64,000 nt of DNA from contig CAMCFJ010000010.1 of the NCBI GenBank assembly GCA_945874105.1, forward strand, positions 1-64,000, written 5' to 3'. This document shows positions 23,180 to 32,772 of the stretch, piece after piece (positions within the stretch are counted from its first letter, which is position 1; each line of letters starts with the position of its first letter). The stretch comes from Candidatus Nitrotoga sp. CP45 (GTDB lineage Bacteria > Pseudomonadota > Gammaproteobacteria > Burkholderiales > Gallionellaceae). The position numbers and the translations under genes were made by a program. Below the pieces are notes generated by a model that was given only the letters and a program-made list of their open reading frames with translations, ran no database searches and had not been told where the DNA came from.

Positions 23180-24048
23180 ATCCAGCAATCCAAGGGCAAG
23201 TAGTCGCCGCCTTCAGCCGCCAATATATAGTTGAGTTGTGTGATGGAGAACTGCTGCCATGTCTGACACGCGGAAAAAAAAGCGAAGTTGCATGTGGTGA
23301 TATTGTAGAAATTCAGCGCTTAAGTGATGCGCAAGGAGTGATCGAACGTATTCTGCCGCGCCAGACTTTGCTGTATCGATCTGATGCCTACCGCCAGAAA
23401 CTTATTGCCGCCAACATTACACAAATTATTGTGGTCGTGGCAAGCAAACCTTCATTCAGCGACGAACTACTGGCGCGCTGCCTCATCGCCGCACACGATC
23501 AGCAACTTGCAACGCTCATTGTGCTGAATAAATGCGACTTACTGGAAGCAGCAATGATTGCCCGTGCCCAACTGGAACCCTACCGTGCCATTGGCTACCG
23601 TTTGCTGGAACTGTCTGCCAAAGAGGATGTCGCTCCTCTGCGCCCCTTTTTACAAGGCCACACCAGCATATTGGTGGGGCAATCCGGCATGGGTAAATCC
23701 ACCCTCATCAATGCTTTGCTACCGGATGCACAAGCACCCACACGCGAAATATCCACCGCACTGAATTCAGGAAAACACACCACCACCCACGCACGTCTCT
23801 ATCACTTGGATACGGAAAGCCATCTGATAGATTGCCCCGGTGTGCAAGCATTCGGGCTACACCATCTGAATTTTGGTGCCATCGAAGCTGGTTTTGTGGA
23901 ATTCGCAGCCCTCCACGGCCAGTGTCGCTTCAATAACTGTCGTCACACGCACGAGCCGGGCTGCGCACTGAAAAAATCAGAGCAAGAAGGAAAGATAGAT
24001 GCACGGAGACTGAAGCTGTTTCAGGAGATAAGCCAGAATAAATGTTGA
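23176..24048 (+). CDS. rsgA: Ribosome small-subunit-dependent GTPase RsgA (TTG start overlapping phhB stop)
   Basis: Circularly permuted GTPase: LNKCDL, GQSGMGKSTLINAL, HTTTHARLY, DCPGVQAFGLHHL, C-terminal Cys/His zinc site CRFNNCRHTHEPGC. Confidence 0.96.
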   Translation: MNPAIQGQVVAAFSRQYIVELCDGELLPCLTRGKKSEVACGDIVEIQRLSDAQGVIERILPRQTLLYRSDAYRQKLIAANITQIIVVVASKPSFSDELLARCLIAAHDQQLATLIVLNKCDLLEAAMIARAQLEPYRAIGYRLLELSAKEDVAPLRPFLQGHTSILVGQSGMGKSTLINALLPDAQAPTREISTALNSGKHTTTHARLYHLDTESHLIDCPGVQAFGLHHLNFGAIEAGFVEFAALHGQCRFNNCRHTHEPGCALKKSEQEGKIDARRLKLFQEISQNKC

Positions 24049-24113
24049 CCTGCCTCCTTGAATAAGCAGGGGGTATAACATTTATCAAACAAGGAGCCAA
24101 TGTTGCGGATACG

Positions 24114-25061
24114 TCAGATCCGCACTAATGTTGCCAATCCGAGCAGTAACAACAACACAATCCAGAATACCAGCGCGCGCCACACCAAACCTATAGCGCT
24201 TTGCATGAAGTCCATGTCAGCCTCATCCCCTATTCCCAGTTCGGGACGATCCAGCGGCAAACCGCCCTGTGAAATCGGTGATCCAAGCCGTACACCAACC
24301 GCTCCCGCACCACTGGCCAGCACAATGCCAGCTTCTGGATCAGGCCAGTTTTGTGCCTGTGTACGCCAGCAATACATTGTGTCTTCAAAATCGCCGACAA
24401 TAGCAAAGATCGTGGCGGTAAGGCGCAGCGGAAGCCATTCTATCCAATGATAGGCTTGTCGTGCGAACACGCCGAATTCGCCGAGCTCAGCGAATTCGGC
24501 GTCGTTCTGGTTATCCCAACGCGTATAGATGAACTGTGCCATACGATACAATATCGCGCCAACTGGCCCCAGCCCCAGCAGCATCGTAATCACGAACCAC
24601 GCAATTACTCCGAACACATGACGATGCGAGGCCAGCAGTCCTTCTTCAATAGTGACGCGCGCAATTTCCTTGTAACTCAGTTCATGACATGGCATTCCAC
24701 GCCATGTAGAAAGAATAGTGCGCGCTTTATTCAAATCGTGGTCGCGTAGCGCTTGGTGAATGTCGGTGTAGTACTGGCTGAACTGGCGGAAACCCATGGT
24801 GAGGTACAGTACCAGTACGCAGAATGCCCAGGCGAGCGCCGGGTAGATAAGGTTCGACAACCAATACAGTGCAGCTGTACCGCATAACGGTAATAACACC
24901 GCAAGTAGCCAGGCAATCTTGCCATGTTTATGCTCGCCAGTGTTTAAGTGACGCTGGAAAAAATTGACATAGCGTGTCAGCCAAACAAACAAATACTCGC
25001 GCGAGGCAAGCGGATGTAATTGTTCCAGTAACAGAGCGGCAATTAGGGAAAACAGGCTCAT
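24114..25061 (-). CDS. CobD/CbiB (AmpE-like) family membrane protein
   Basis: LIAALLLEQLHPLASREYLFVWLTRYVNFFQRHLN...; YKEIARVTIEEGLLASHRHVFGVIAWF; membrane topology. Confidence 0.8.
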   Translation of the reverse strand: MSLFSLIAALLLEQLHPLASREYLFVWLTRYVNFFQRHLNTGEHKHGKIAWLLAVLLPLCGTAALYWLSNLIYPALAWAFCVLVLYLTMGFRQFSQYYTDIHQALRDHDLNKARTILSTWRGMPCHELSYKEIARVTIEEGLLASHRHVFGVIAWFVITMLLGLGPVGAILYRMAQFIYTRWDNQNDAEFAELGEFGVFARQAYHWIEWLPLRLTATIFAIVGDFEDTMYCWRTQAQNWPDPEAGIVLASGAGAVGVRLGSPISQGGLPLDRPELGIGDEADMDFMQSAIGLVWRALVFWIVLLLLLGLATLVRI

Positions 25062-25228
25062 GGCATCTCAGGGTGCGTAGGCTTAGTGAGACCACAAGAT
25101 ACCACACGCAGGCTTACGCGACACACCATTACCCCAACCGCTTCATTTATGACGCACTCGTTTGCTGTCATTCGTTTGCCATGAAACATTTTGTTCAGTC
25201 GGATGAATGAATCTACGAAGTTTGCAGG

Positions 25229-26482
25229 TTATACAATCATTCCCGCCGCAACAGTGTTATTAGTCGCCTCATCAATGACGATGAAGCTGCCAGTAAAACG
25301 GTTTTTGATGTAGCTGTCGAATACCAGCGGCTGTTGCACCTTCATCGCCACGCGAGCAATGTCGTTCATATTGAGCGTGGTGCTGCTGTGCTGTTCCAGC
25401 GTATTAACATCCACACGATATTCAAGGCGCGCAAACACACACTTCACCACACGCGTGGTGTGCTTGATGATGTACTTGCGATTAAGGTCAAGCGGCGACT
25501 CAGACAGCCAGCACAGCATGGCCTCAAATTCCTTGGAAACTTGCGGCATGGTGGCCGACTTCACGAACATATCGCCGCGCGAAATATCGATCTCATCCGT
25601 CAGGGTTAGCGTGACCGACTGTGGCGCGCAAGCACGTTGCAAGTTGCCATCGTAGGTGACGATCTCCTTCACCTTGGTGATGCGGCCGGAAGGCAGGATG
25701 GTAATTTCATCGCCCGCCGCGATAACCCCCGACTCTATACGACCCATGTAACCGCGGAAATCGTGGTATTCCTGCGTCTGCGGACGGCACACCCATTGCA
25801 CTGGGTAGCGGAAATCGGTCGTGTTGATGTCATGGTCAATCACCACATTTTCCAGCAGTTCCAGCAGTGGGCTGCCTTGATACCAATTTAAATTTTCGCC
25901 GCGCTCCACCACCATGTCGCCATTCAATGCCGACATGGGAATGCAGGTCATTTCATGCAGGCCCAGCTGCGCGGCAAATGCACGATACTCTGCGCAAATC
26001 GCGTCGAAAGTTTCTTTCGAATAATCGACCATATCCATTTTGTTGACGGCCAGCACAATGTGCGGCACACCCACCAGGCTGGTGATGAAAGTATGGCGAC
26101 GTGTTTGTGTCAGTACGCCCTTGCGTGCATCAATTAATATGATTGCAAGGTTCGCTGTGCTGGCCGCAGTGACCATGTTGCGCGTGTACTGCTCATGTCC
26201 AGGCGTGTCGCCGATGATAAATTTGCGCTTGGGCGTGGCAAAGTAACGATACGCTACGTCAATGGTAATTCCCTGCTCGCGCTCCGCCTGCAAGCCATCG
26301 GTGAGCAGTGATAAATCCACTGCACCCATGCCGCCCCGCCGCTCGCTGGTTTTGGTAATGGCGGAAAGTTGATCTTCAAAAATGGACTTGGAGTCGTGTA
26401 ACAAGCGGCCAATTAACGTGCTCTTGCCATCGTCAACGCTACCTGCAGTGATAAAACGAAGAAGCTGTGTGGTATTGCTCAT
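25229..26482 (-). CDS. cysN: Sulfate adenylyltransferase subunit 1 (GTPase), no fused APS kinase
   Basis: LLRFITAGSVDDGKSTLIGRLLHDSKSIFEDQL, DTPGHEQYTRNMVTAAS; 417 aa. Confidence 0.97.
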   Translation of the reverse strand: MSNTTQLLRFITAGSVDDGKSTLIGRLLHDSKSIFEDQLSAITKTSERRGGMGAVDLSLLTDGLQAEREQGITIDVAYRYFATPKRKFIIGDTPGHEQYTRNMVTAASTANLAIILIDARKGVLTQTRRHTFITSLVGVPHIVLAVNKMDMVDYSKETFDAICAEYRAFAAQLGLHEMTCIPMSALNGDMVVERGENLNWYQGSPLLELLENVVIDHDINTTDFRYPVQWVCRPQTQEYHDFRGYMGRIESGVIAAGDEITILPSGRITKVKEIVTYDGNLQRACAPQSVTLTLTDEIDISRGDMFVKSATMPQVSKEFEAMLCWLSESPLDLNRKYIIKHTTRVVKCVFARLEYRVDVNTLEQHSSTTLNMNDIARVAMKVQQPLVFDSYIKNRFTGSFIVIDEATNNTVAAGMIV

Positions 26483-26484
26483 AA

Positions 26485-27390
26485 TTAAAAGTAACCTTCT
26501 TTTTTGCGCAGTTCCATTGATGCTTCTGAAGTCTGATCGTCCATACGTGTCGCACCGCGCTCGGTAATGCGTGTGATGGCTGTTTCTTCAATAATTTCCT
26601 GCGCGTTGCGTGCATGCGACTCTACCGGACAGGTACAAGTCATATCGCCCACAGTGCGGAAACGCACCATCAATTTTTCCACCTGTTCACCTGACCTCGG
26701 CTGCACCAGATGTGACACGGGCAAAATTCCATTATCGCGGCGGATCACCTCGCGTTCATGCGCGTAATAGATGTCGGGGATATATAGCTTTTCACGTGCG
26801 ATGTATTCCCAAATATCCATTTCCGTCCAATTACTGATCGGAAACACGCGAATATTTTCATCGGCATGCACCCGTGTGTTGTATGTATCCCACAACTCGG
26901 GGCGCTGATTTTTCGGATCCCACTGACCGAACTCGTCGCGGAAAGAAAAGATGCGTTCCTTGGCTCGTGCCTTCTCCTCGTCGCGGCGCGCACCGCCAAT
27001 ACAAGCATCGAAACCAAACTCGGCAATAGTTTCCAGCAAGGTCACAGACTGAAAGGGATTGCGTCCCTGATCTGCACTTTTCAGCACAATCGTTCCCTTC
27101 TTGATCGAGTCATCCAGCGAACGTACGATTAGCCGCTCGCCTAAATCAGATGCCAGTTTGTCGCGACAAACGATCACTTCCGGAAAGTTGTGCTCAGTAT
27201 CAATGTGTACCAGCGGAAACGGAAAGCGCGCTGGGCGGAAAGCCTTTTCTGCCAAGCGCAGCATGACGATGGAATCCTTGCCACCAGAGAATAGCAACGC
27301 AGGATTTTTGCATTCCGCAGCCACCTCTCGCATGATGTGGATAGATTCACTTTCCAGCACATCCAGGTGGGTAAAAGGTTGATTGCTCAT
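26485..27390 (-). CDS. cysD: Sulfate adenylyltransferase subunit 2
   Basis: HLDVLESESIHIMREVAAECKNPALLFSGGKDSIVMLRLAEKAF; start trimmed to MSNQPF (ATG at 27390). Confidence 0.97.
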   Translation of the reverse strand: MSNQPFTHLDVLESESIHIMREVAAECKNPALLFSGGKDSIVMLRLAEKAFRPARFPFPLVHIDTEHNFPEVIVCRDKLASDLGERLIVRSLDDSIKKGTIVLKSADQGRNPFQSVTLLETIAEFGFDACIGGARRDEEKARAKERIFSFRDEFGQWDPKNQRPELWDTYNTRVHADENIRVFPISNWTEMDIWEYIAREKLYIPDIYYAHEREVIRRDNGILPVSHLVQPRSGEQVEKLMVRFRTVGDMTCTCPVESHARNAQEIIEETAITRITERGATRMDDQTSEASMELRKKEGYF

Positions 27391-27491
27391 TTTTTTCTCA
27401 GCTTCTAAAAGTACAAATTCAAAATAACTGAATCCATGGTTCAACAAATAAAACGGCGCGGGTAAATGAATCTACCGAAACCCATAGCAGA

Positions 27492-28235
27492 CTATACCTG
27501 CTTGATCGGAGTAATCTTGTTCACGTGCAAACCGCACTCTTTATTTTGGGTATCCTCCCACCACCAGCGCCCGGAGCGGATATCCTCGCCCGGTGTGATA
27601 GCACGCGTACAGGGTGCGCAACCAATGCTGGGATAAAAACGGTCATGCAGTTTGTTGTAGGGCACCTCATGCTGCTTGAGGTATTCCCACACTTCAGCAT
27701 TACTCCAGTCGAGTAGCGGATTGAATTTCTGCAGTCCATTATCGGCATCGAACACCGATATCTGCAAAACACCCCGTGTGGGTGCCTGCTCACGACGCAT
27801 GCCCGTAATCCAGGCGCGTTTGCCGGATAAGGCGCGACGCAACGGCTCCACCTTGCGGATATGGCAGCAACTCTTACGCAACTCCACGCTGTCATAAAAG
27901 CCATTCACCCCATTTTGGGCGACGTACTCTTCGATCCGACCAGCTTCCGGGAAAAAAATTTGCAGCGGCACAGTGTAACGCGCACGAACCTCCTGCATCA
28001 GGTCGTAAGTTTCTGGCGGCAGACGTCCGGTGTCCAAACTGAACATTTCAATGTCGGGCTGATATTTGTTGATCAAATCAGTCAGCACCATGTCTTCCGC
28101 GCCTAAGCTGTTGGCAAAAACAACCGGCGCGTAGTCACGCACAGCGTTGGCCAACACAGAGCGGGTTTGATCAATTTTTTGATGCAACTCACTCATTGAC
28201 TGAACCTGCAGTTGTAATTCCATCGCGTTGTACAC
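27492..28235 (-). CDS. cysH: Phosphoadenylyl/adenylyl-sulfate reductase, APS-reductase-type cysteine pattern
   Basis: FANSLGAEDMVLTDLINKY, KSCCHIRKVEPL and GCAPCTRAITPGEDIRSGRWWWE (CC...CxxC [4Fe-4S] ligands); true start possibly 28196. Confidence 0.95.
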   Translation of the reverse strand: MYNAMELQLQVQSMSELHQKIDQTRSVLANAVRDYAPVVFANSLGAEDMVLTDLINKYQPDIEMFSLDTGRLPPETYDLMQEVRARYTVPLQIFFPEAGRIEEYVAQNGVNGFYDSVELRKSCCHIRKVEPLRRALSGKRAWITGMRREQAPTRGVLQISVFDADNGLQKFNPLLDWSNAEVWEYLKQHEVPYNKLHDRFYPSIGCAPCTRAITPGEDIRSGRWWWEDTQNKECGLHVNKITPIKQV

Positions 28236-28722
28236 GACGGAACAGTGGTAATTTTTGATCCACCGAAATTTGATAGGTTTCTGAAAAGTCCGTCAAACCC
28301 TTTAGCGCATCATGGATGTTCTTGTCCGGACGCGGCGCAAAAGCATCAAAGCCGACGCGCTGCATGTAGAACAACTGGTCACGCAACACATCACCAATAG
28401 CGCGCAATTCGCCAACGTAGCCAAGACGGGAGCGCAAATTGTAAGCAATCGAATAACCACGGCCATCCGCGAATTTAGGAAAATCAACAGCGATGACGTT
28501 AAATTTCACCACCTCGCCTTTCAATTCTTCCGGCCTTTCATTACTGGCAAGCCAGACACCCAGCTCAGCGCGACTTTGCAGATTGGCCCGTTGTGCCTGC
28601 CACACTTTAAGCGGCACAATGATTTTTCCGGCAGGAACGGTGACTGATTCTGGCGTCTCATTTTCACTCAGGCGGAGGACGATCCAATCATCGCTGACAA
28701 CGGCTTTGTTTTTAATAATCAT
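28189..28722 (-). CDS. DUF934 domain-containing protein (sulfite-reductase-operon associated)
   Basis: DDWIVLRLSENETPESVTVPAGKIIVPLKVWQAQR...FPKFADGRGYSIAYNLRSRLGYVGELRAIGDVLRDQLFYMQRVGFDAFA. Confidence 0.92.
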   Translation of the reverse strand: MIIKNKAVVSDDWIVLRLSENETPESVTVPAGKIIVPLKVWQAQRANLQSRAELGVWLASNERPEELKGEVVKFNVIAVDFPKFADGRGYSIAYNLRSRLGYVGELRAIGDVLRDQLFYMQRVGFDAFAPRPDKNIHDALKGLTDFSETYQISVDQKLPLFRRVQRDGITTAGSVNE

Positions 28723-28727
28723 GATTG

Positions 28728-30473
28728 TTAAAACCTCGATTTACGTTGAACTGTATAGTTATCAGGCTTACTTATAAACCCATAAGCACTTTTATCAACA
28801 GTATCTTCTGCATTAATTGGTGTTGCATACACATATTCTTTAAAGGGCGTCATGCCTATCCTGCGTGCCGTGTCGATGAAAAGTTCTTCTTCAATGCGCT
28901 CACGCATATAAACTTGCAGCAGCCGATCAATCACCTCAGGCATTTGTTGAAAGTTAAAAGAGGGGCCAATTATTTTACCGATTACGGCATCGTTACCCTG
29001 TGCACCACCAACAGACACTTGATACCACTCACCACCATCTTTCTTGTCGACCCCAATTACCCCAATATGTCCAATATGATTATGCCCGCAAGCATTGACG
29101 CAACCTGACATATTGAGCTCGATCTCACCAATATCATGGAGAAAATCGAGGTTATCGAAGCGCTCCGCAATCATTTTTGCAAGCGGGATTGATCTGGCAA
29201 ATGCCAGGGTGCAGAAATCCGCACCGGGGCAGCAAATGATATCGGTCAGCAAACCAATGTTCGGCGATGCCATGCCATGCTCTGCTGATTCTTTCCAAAG
29301 GTTGATAAGCTCAGATTGTTTAACGTCAGCCAGCACCAAATTCTGCTTATGAGTGACTCGCAGTTCGCCGAAACTGAAACGATCGGCCAGATCTGCAACA
29401 ACATCCATTTGCTCCGCACTCGCATCTCCCGGCGCTATGCCCGTTTTCTTAAGTGACAGCACCACGACCGCATAGCCCGGAATTTTGTGCGGCTTCACGT
29501 TGCGTTGCAACCAATTCGCAAAAGCTTTGTTCTCGGTCTTGAATGACGCCACGCCGGGATCATTGGCCGGTAATGTTTCATAAGCGGGCGCTGTAAAATA
29601 GGCCGCGACACGGTTCAGTTCTTCAACAGTCAAAGTACCCGGGCCGTTTTTGATATCAGCCCAATCCGCTTCGACCTGGCGTCTAAACTCTTCAATCCCG
29701 ATGGCTTTAACCAGTATCTTGATGCGCGACTTGTACATATTGTCGCGGCGGCCATATTGGTTGTAGACACGCATGATGGATTCAATGTACGTCAACACAT
29801 GCTGCCACGGCAAAAAGCCGCATATCTCGCTAGCGATAATAGGCGTGCGAGCCGTACCGCCACCTACCAACACGCGGAAACCAATTTCCCCTTGCTCATT
29901 CTTGAGCACAGACAGCCCGATGTCATGCACCGCAATCGCCGCGCGGTCTTCAGCTGCACCATTTATTGCGATCTTGAATTTACGCGGCAAGAAGGCGAAC
30001 TCTGGATGGAAAGTGCTCCACTGGCGCAGAATTTCGGCGTACGGACGCGGATCAATAATTTCATCTGCCGCAACGCCCGCATATTCATCGGATGTAATGT
30101 TGCGAATGCAGTTGCCAGAGGTCTGAATTCCGTGCATTTCAACTGTGGCAAGATCAGCCAAAATATCTGGCGTATCTTCCAGCTTTAGCCAATTGAACTG
30201 CAGATTTTGACGGGTCGTGAAGTGGCCATAGCCACGGTCGTATTTGCGCGCGATGTGCGCAAGCATGCGCATCTGCGCAGAAGACACCAAGCCATAGGGC
30301 ACAGCGATACGCAGCATATAAGCATGAATTTGCATGTAAAGTCCGTTCTGCAATCGCAGCGGACGAAATTCATCTTCTGTCAGTTCATCGGACAAACGGC
30401 GGCGCACTTGGTCGCGATACTGAGCGACGCGCTCATCAACAATTTGATGGTCATAAACATCGTATTTATACAT
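28728..30473 (-). CDS. cysI: Nitrite/sulfite reductase (sirohaem [4Fe-4S] haemoprotein)
   Basis: RGYGHFTTRQNLQFNWLKLEDTPDILADLATVEMHGIQTSGNCIRNITSDEYAGVA; cluster ligands CPGADFC...GCVNACGH; 581 aa. Confidence 0.93.
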   Translation of the reverse strand: MYKYDVYDHQIVDERVAQYRDQVRRRLSDELTEDEFRPLRLQNGLYMQIHAYMLRIAVPYGLVSSAQMRMLAHIARKYDRGYGHFTTRQNLQFNWLKLEDTPDILADLATVEMHGIQTSGNCIRNITSDEYAGVAADEIIDPRPYAEILRQWSTFHPEFAFLPRKFKIAINGAAEDRAAIAVHDIGLSVLKNEQGEIGFRVLVGGGTARTPIIASEICGFLPWQHVLTYIESIMRVYNQYGRRDNMYKSRIKILVKAIGIEEFRRQVEADWADIKNGPGTLTVEELNRVAAYFTAPAYETLPANDPGVASFKTENKAFANWLQRNVKPHKIPGYAVVVLSLKKTGIAPGDASAEQMDVVADLADRFSFGELRVTHKQNLVLADVKQSELINLWKESAEHGMASPNIGLLTDIICCPGADFCTLAFARSIPLAKMIAERFDNLDFLHDIGEIELNMSGCVNACGHNHIGHIGVIGVDKKDGGEWYQVSVGGAQGNDAVIGKIIGPSFNFQQMPEVIDRLLQVYMRERIEEELFIDTARRIGMTPFKEYVYATPINAEDTVDKSAYGFISKPDNYTVQRKSRF

Positions 30474-30563
30474 TTTTCAATTTCCTTACATTAACGGCGC
30501 ATTATAAAGCCAGGTTAAGCTAACCTTGCCTCCGCGGCCTATTTTAAAAACGCACTTTATCTA

Positions 30564-30712
30564 TCAAGGGCGCCTCTAAAAATCCAACTTTCGTCACAAT
30601 ACGGCGTTACTCGGAAAAAATTATCGCTTACATATCAAATATATGCCGCGCTCAAATTTTTTACTCGTGCCTTGTCTTGCCTAGAAACTTGAATTTTTAG
30701 AGGTGCCCTCAA
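30564..30712. mobile_element. MITE-like non-autonomous element, 141 bp (30568-30708) plus TCAA target duplications
   Basis: Terminal inverted repeats GGGCGCCTCTAAAAATCCAA (30568-30587) and TTGAATTTTTAGAGGTGCCC (30689-30708), 18/20 complementary; flanked on both sides by TCAA (30564-30567, 30709-30712); no ORF inside. Confidence 0.8.
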
Positions 30713-30722
30713 GTAACAATTT

Positions 30723-31505
30723 TCAGTACAACATCAGCTTGATACCGATTGCAGACAACATGGTTGCCAGAATCGGGCGCAGCACATGGTCCGGGATCTT
30801 TATACCAAGATGGCTGCCCAGATAAATTCCTGGCAGCGAACCCAGCAACAAACTGCCCAGCAGCCCGTAATTTACCGTACCCAGCGCGGCATGACCCAAC
30901 CCGGCAATCAGGGTGAGCGGCACCGCGTGTGCAATGTCAGTGCCGACGATCTTGGCCATAGGCGCGCGTGGATAAAGGAACAGCAACACCACCACGCCTA
31001 ACGCACCCGCACCAACCGATGAAATTGTTACCAGCACACCCAGAATCGCACCGGTAAAAATAGTCGCACCGGTTAAATGATGCGCATGCAGCTCAAACAT
31101 CACGCCATCCGGACGTCTCCCGAGCTTTATTAAATAAGGCTTGAACAGCAGTGCCGCAGCAGTCAGCAACAATGCAACGCTCAAAACGCTGGTAATAAGC
31201 GACTTAAGATGTTTCTCATCCAGCGCCAAATAATGGAGCAGTGCCATGCTGAGCAAAGCGGCGGGCAAACTACCCATCGCCAGCAGCTTAACCACTTTCC
31301 AATCTACTGTGCCGCGTCGCCCATGCACCCAACTGCCGCCCATCTTTGTCAGCGACGCATACAGCAAGTCAGTGCCGACTGCCGTGGCCGGGGCAATGCC
31401 GAACACCAGCACCAGTACCGGTGTCATTAAGGAGCCGCCGCCAACGCCGGTCACGCCGACCACAAAGCCGACTATAAAACCAGATAATGTATAAAGCCAG
31501 TCCAT
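30723..31505 (-). CDS. Sulfite exporter TauE/SafE (TSUP) family membrane protein
   Basis: LYTLSGFIVGFVVGVTGVGGGSLMTPVLVLVFGIAPATAVGTDLLYASLTKMGGSW. Confidence 0.93.
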   Translation of the reverse strand: MDWLYTLSGFIVGFVVGVTGVGGGSLMTPVLVLVFGIAPATAVGTDLLYASLTKMGGSWVHGRRGTVDWKVVKLLAMGSLPAALLSMALLHYLALDEKHLKSLITSVLSVALLLTAAALLFKPYLIKLGRRPDGVMFELHAHHLTGATIFTGAILGVLVTISSVGAGALGVVVLLFLYPRAPMAKIVGTDIAHAVPLTLIAGLGHAALGTVNYGLLGSLLLGSLPGIYLGSHLGIKIPDHVLRPILATMLSAIGIKLMLY

Positions 31506-31606
31506 CTAAACTCCCTAAAACGGCGCGCATGGTAGCGCACCTCCATATTGTTATCAAATAACATTATGTTAGTATCTTATAATCTACGGTTATAAGAAAA
31601 ATCGCT

Positions 31607-32527
31607 ATGAATTTACAACAATTGCGTTACCTGCATGAGATTGTTAAGCATGAACTAAACATTTCCGATGCAGCGAAAGCTCTATTTACCTCACAACCCG
31701 GGCTGAGCAAGCAAATGAAATCTTTGGAAGAAGAGCTGGGAATCGAGATATTTGTGCGCAATGGCAAACGCCTTACCGCAATCACCGAGCCAGGCAAGGC
31801 CGTGCTCGAAATTGCCCAGCGCATGCTTCATGATGTAGGCAATTTAAAACAAGTGGGCCAGGAATTTCGCAGCCAGGATAGTGGTTCACTTACCATCGCC
31901 ACCACCCATACCCAGGCACGCTATGCCTTGCCTCCAGTGGTCAAACAATTCATTGGACGTTATCCGAAAGTCAAACTCAGCCTGCATCAAGGCAGCCCCA
32001 CTCAAATTGCGCAGCAGGTGCTTAATGGAGAAGCAGACATCGCCATCGCCACTGAAAGTCTTATTATGTACGACGAGCTGACAACCTTGCCATGCTATGA
32101 ATGGCACCACTGCATCGTGGTGCCGATAGGACACCCGCTATTGGCAGAAAAAAAACTGACGCTGAAAAAAATTGCTCAATATCCCATCATTACTTATGAC
32201 TTTGCATTTAGCGGACGCGGCAAGATTAACGCCGCCTTCAGTGCACATAACATCACTCCTAACATCGTACTCACTGCTATTGATGCGGACGTAATTAAAA
32301 CCTATGTAGAACTAGGCTTGGGTATCGGCATAGTCGCCCAAATGGCGTTCATTCCAGAACGAGATAAACTCTTACGCATGATAGATACCGGCAATCTATT
32401 TCAATCCAGCACCACGCGCATTGCCATCCGACGCAACGAATTTCTGCGCGGCTATACGTATCACTTCATCGAGCTCTTTGCCCCTCACCTAACCCGCGAG
32501 GTAGTGACTAAAGCCCTGCGCATTTGA
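31607..32527 (+). CDS. cysB: LysR-family regulator, CysB/Cbl type
   Basis: MNLQQLRYLHEIVKHELNISDAAKALFTSQPGLSKQMKSLEEELGIEIFVRNGKRL; divergent from the cys cluster. Confidence 0.93.
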   Translation: MNLQQLRYLHEIVKHELNISDAAKALFTSQPGLSKQMKSLEEELGIEIFVRNGKRLTAITEPGKAVLEIAQRMLHDVGNLKQVGQEFRSQDSGSLTIATTHTQARYALPPVVKQFIGRYPKVKLSLHQGSPTQIAQQVLNGEADIAIATESLIMYDELTTLPCYEWHHCIVVPIGHPLLAEKKLTLKKIAQYPIITYDFAFSGRGKINAAFSAHNITPNIVLTAIDADVIKTYVELGLGIGIVAQMAFIPERDKLLRMIDTGNLFQSSTTRIAIRRNEFLRGYTYHFIELFAPHLTREVVTKALRI

Positions 32528-32699
32528 AGACACCGCCATGAATTCAAAATCCTGAGCGAAATGAAGTTTGAGTGAGGTTTTATCGCGTTGCATATTCGGT
32601 AAAACCGATTGAGAGACATGCTGCCGAGCAGCGCATTAACTGTCTTGCAGCACGCGACGCAGTTTTCGTTGCTGCTGACCCCATTGGTTTGCCGGGCTT

Positions 32700-32762
32700 T
32701 TCCAACAAACGGTTTAGATTGTGGCTCGCTTCGCGATCTCAATCTAAACTTAATCGTTAGAA
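32700..32762 (-). other. Integron attC-like recombination site
   Basis: Minus strand: TTCTAAC-GATTAAG-TTTAGATTG...CAATCTAAA-CCGTTT-GTTGGAA; outer R''/R' boxes TTCTAAC/GTTGGAA (6/7 pair), inner 9-bp stem, one extrahelical base, GCGA/TCGC apical stem; 63 bp, 10 bp 3' of the ORF stop at 32773. Confidence 0.65.
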
Positions 32763-32772
32763 ATCACGTCGG

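Noticed and set aside
32590-32690. A second attC site 5' of the first
   Set aside because: Candidate boxes (CAGCAAC/GTTAATG) do not pair with each other; only generic short dyads are present.
32485-32742. 85-aa minus-strand ORF as a real gene
   Set aside because: Overlaps the cysB 3' end and the attC-like hairpin, with no recognisable domain; kept only as part of the spacer observation.
32700-32762. The attC-like hairpin as a simple rho-independent terminator
   Set aside because: No T-tract on either strand after the stem, and the pairing of distal TTCTAAC/GTTGGAA boxes with unpaired spacers is not terminator-like.
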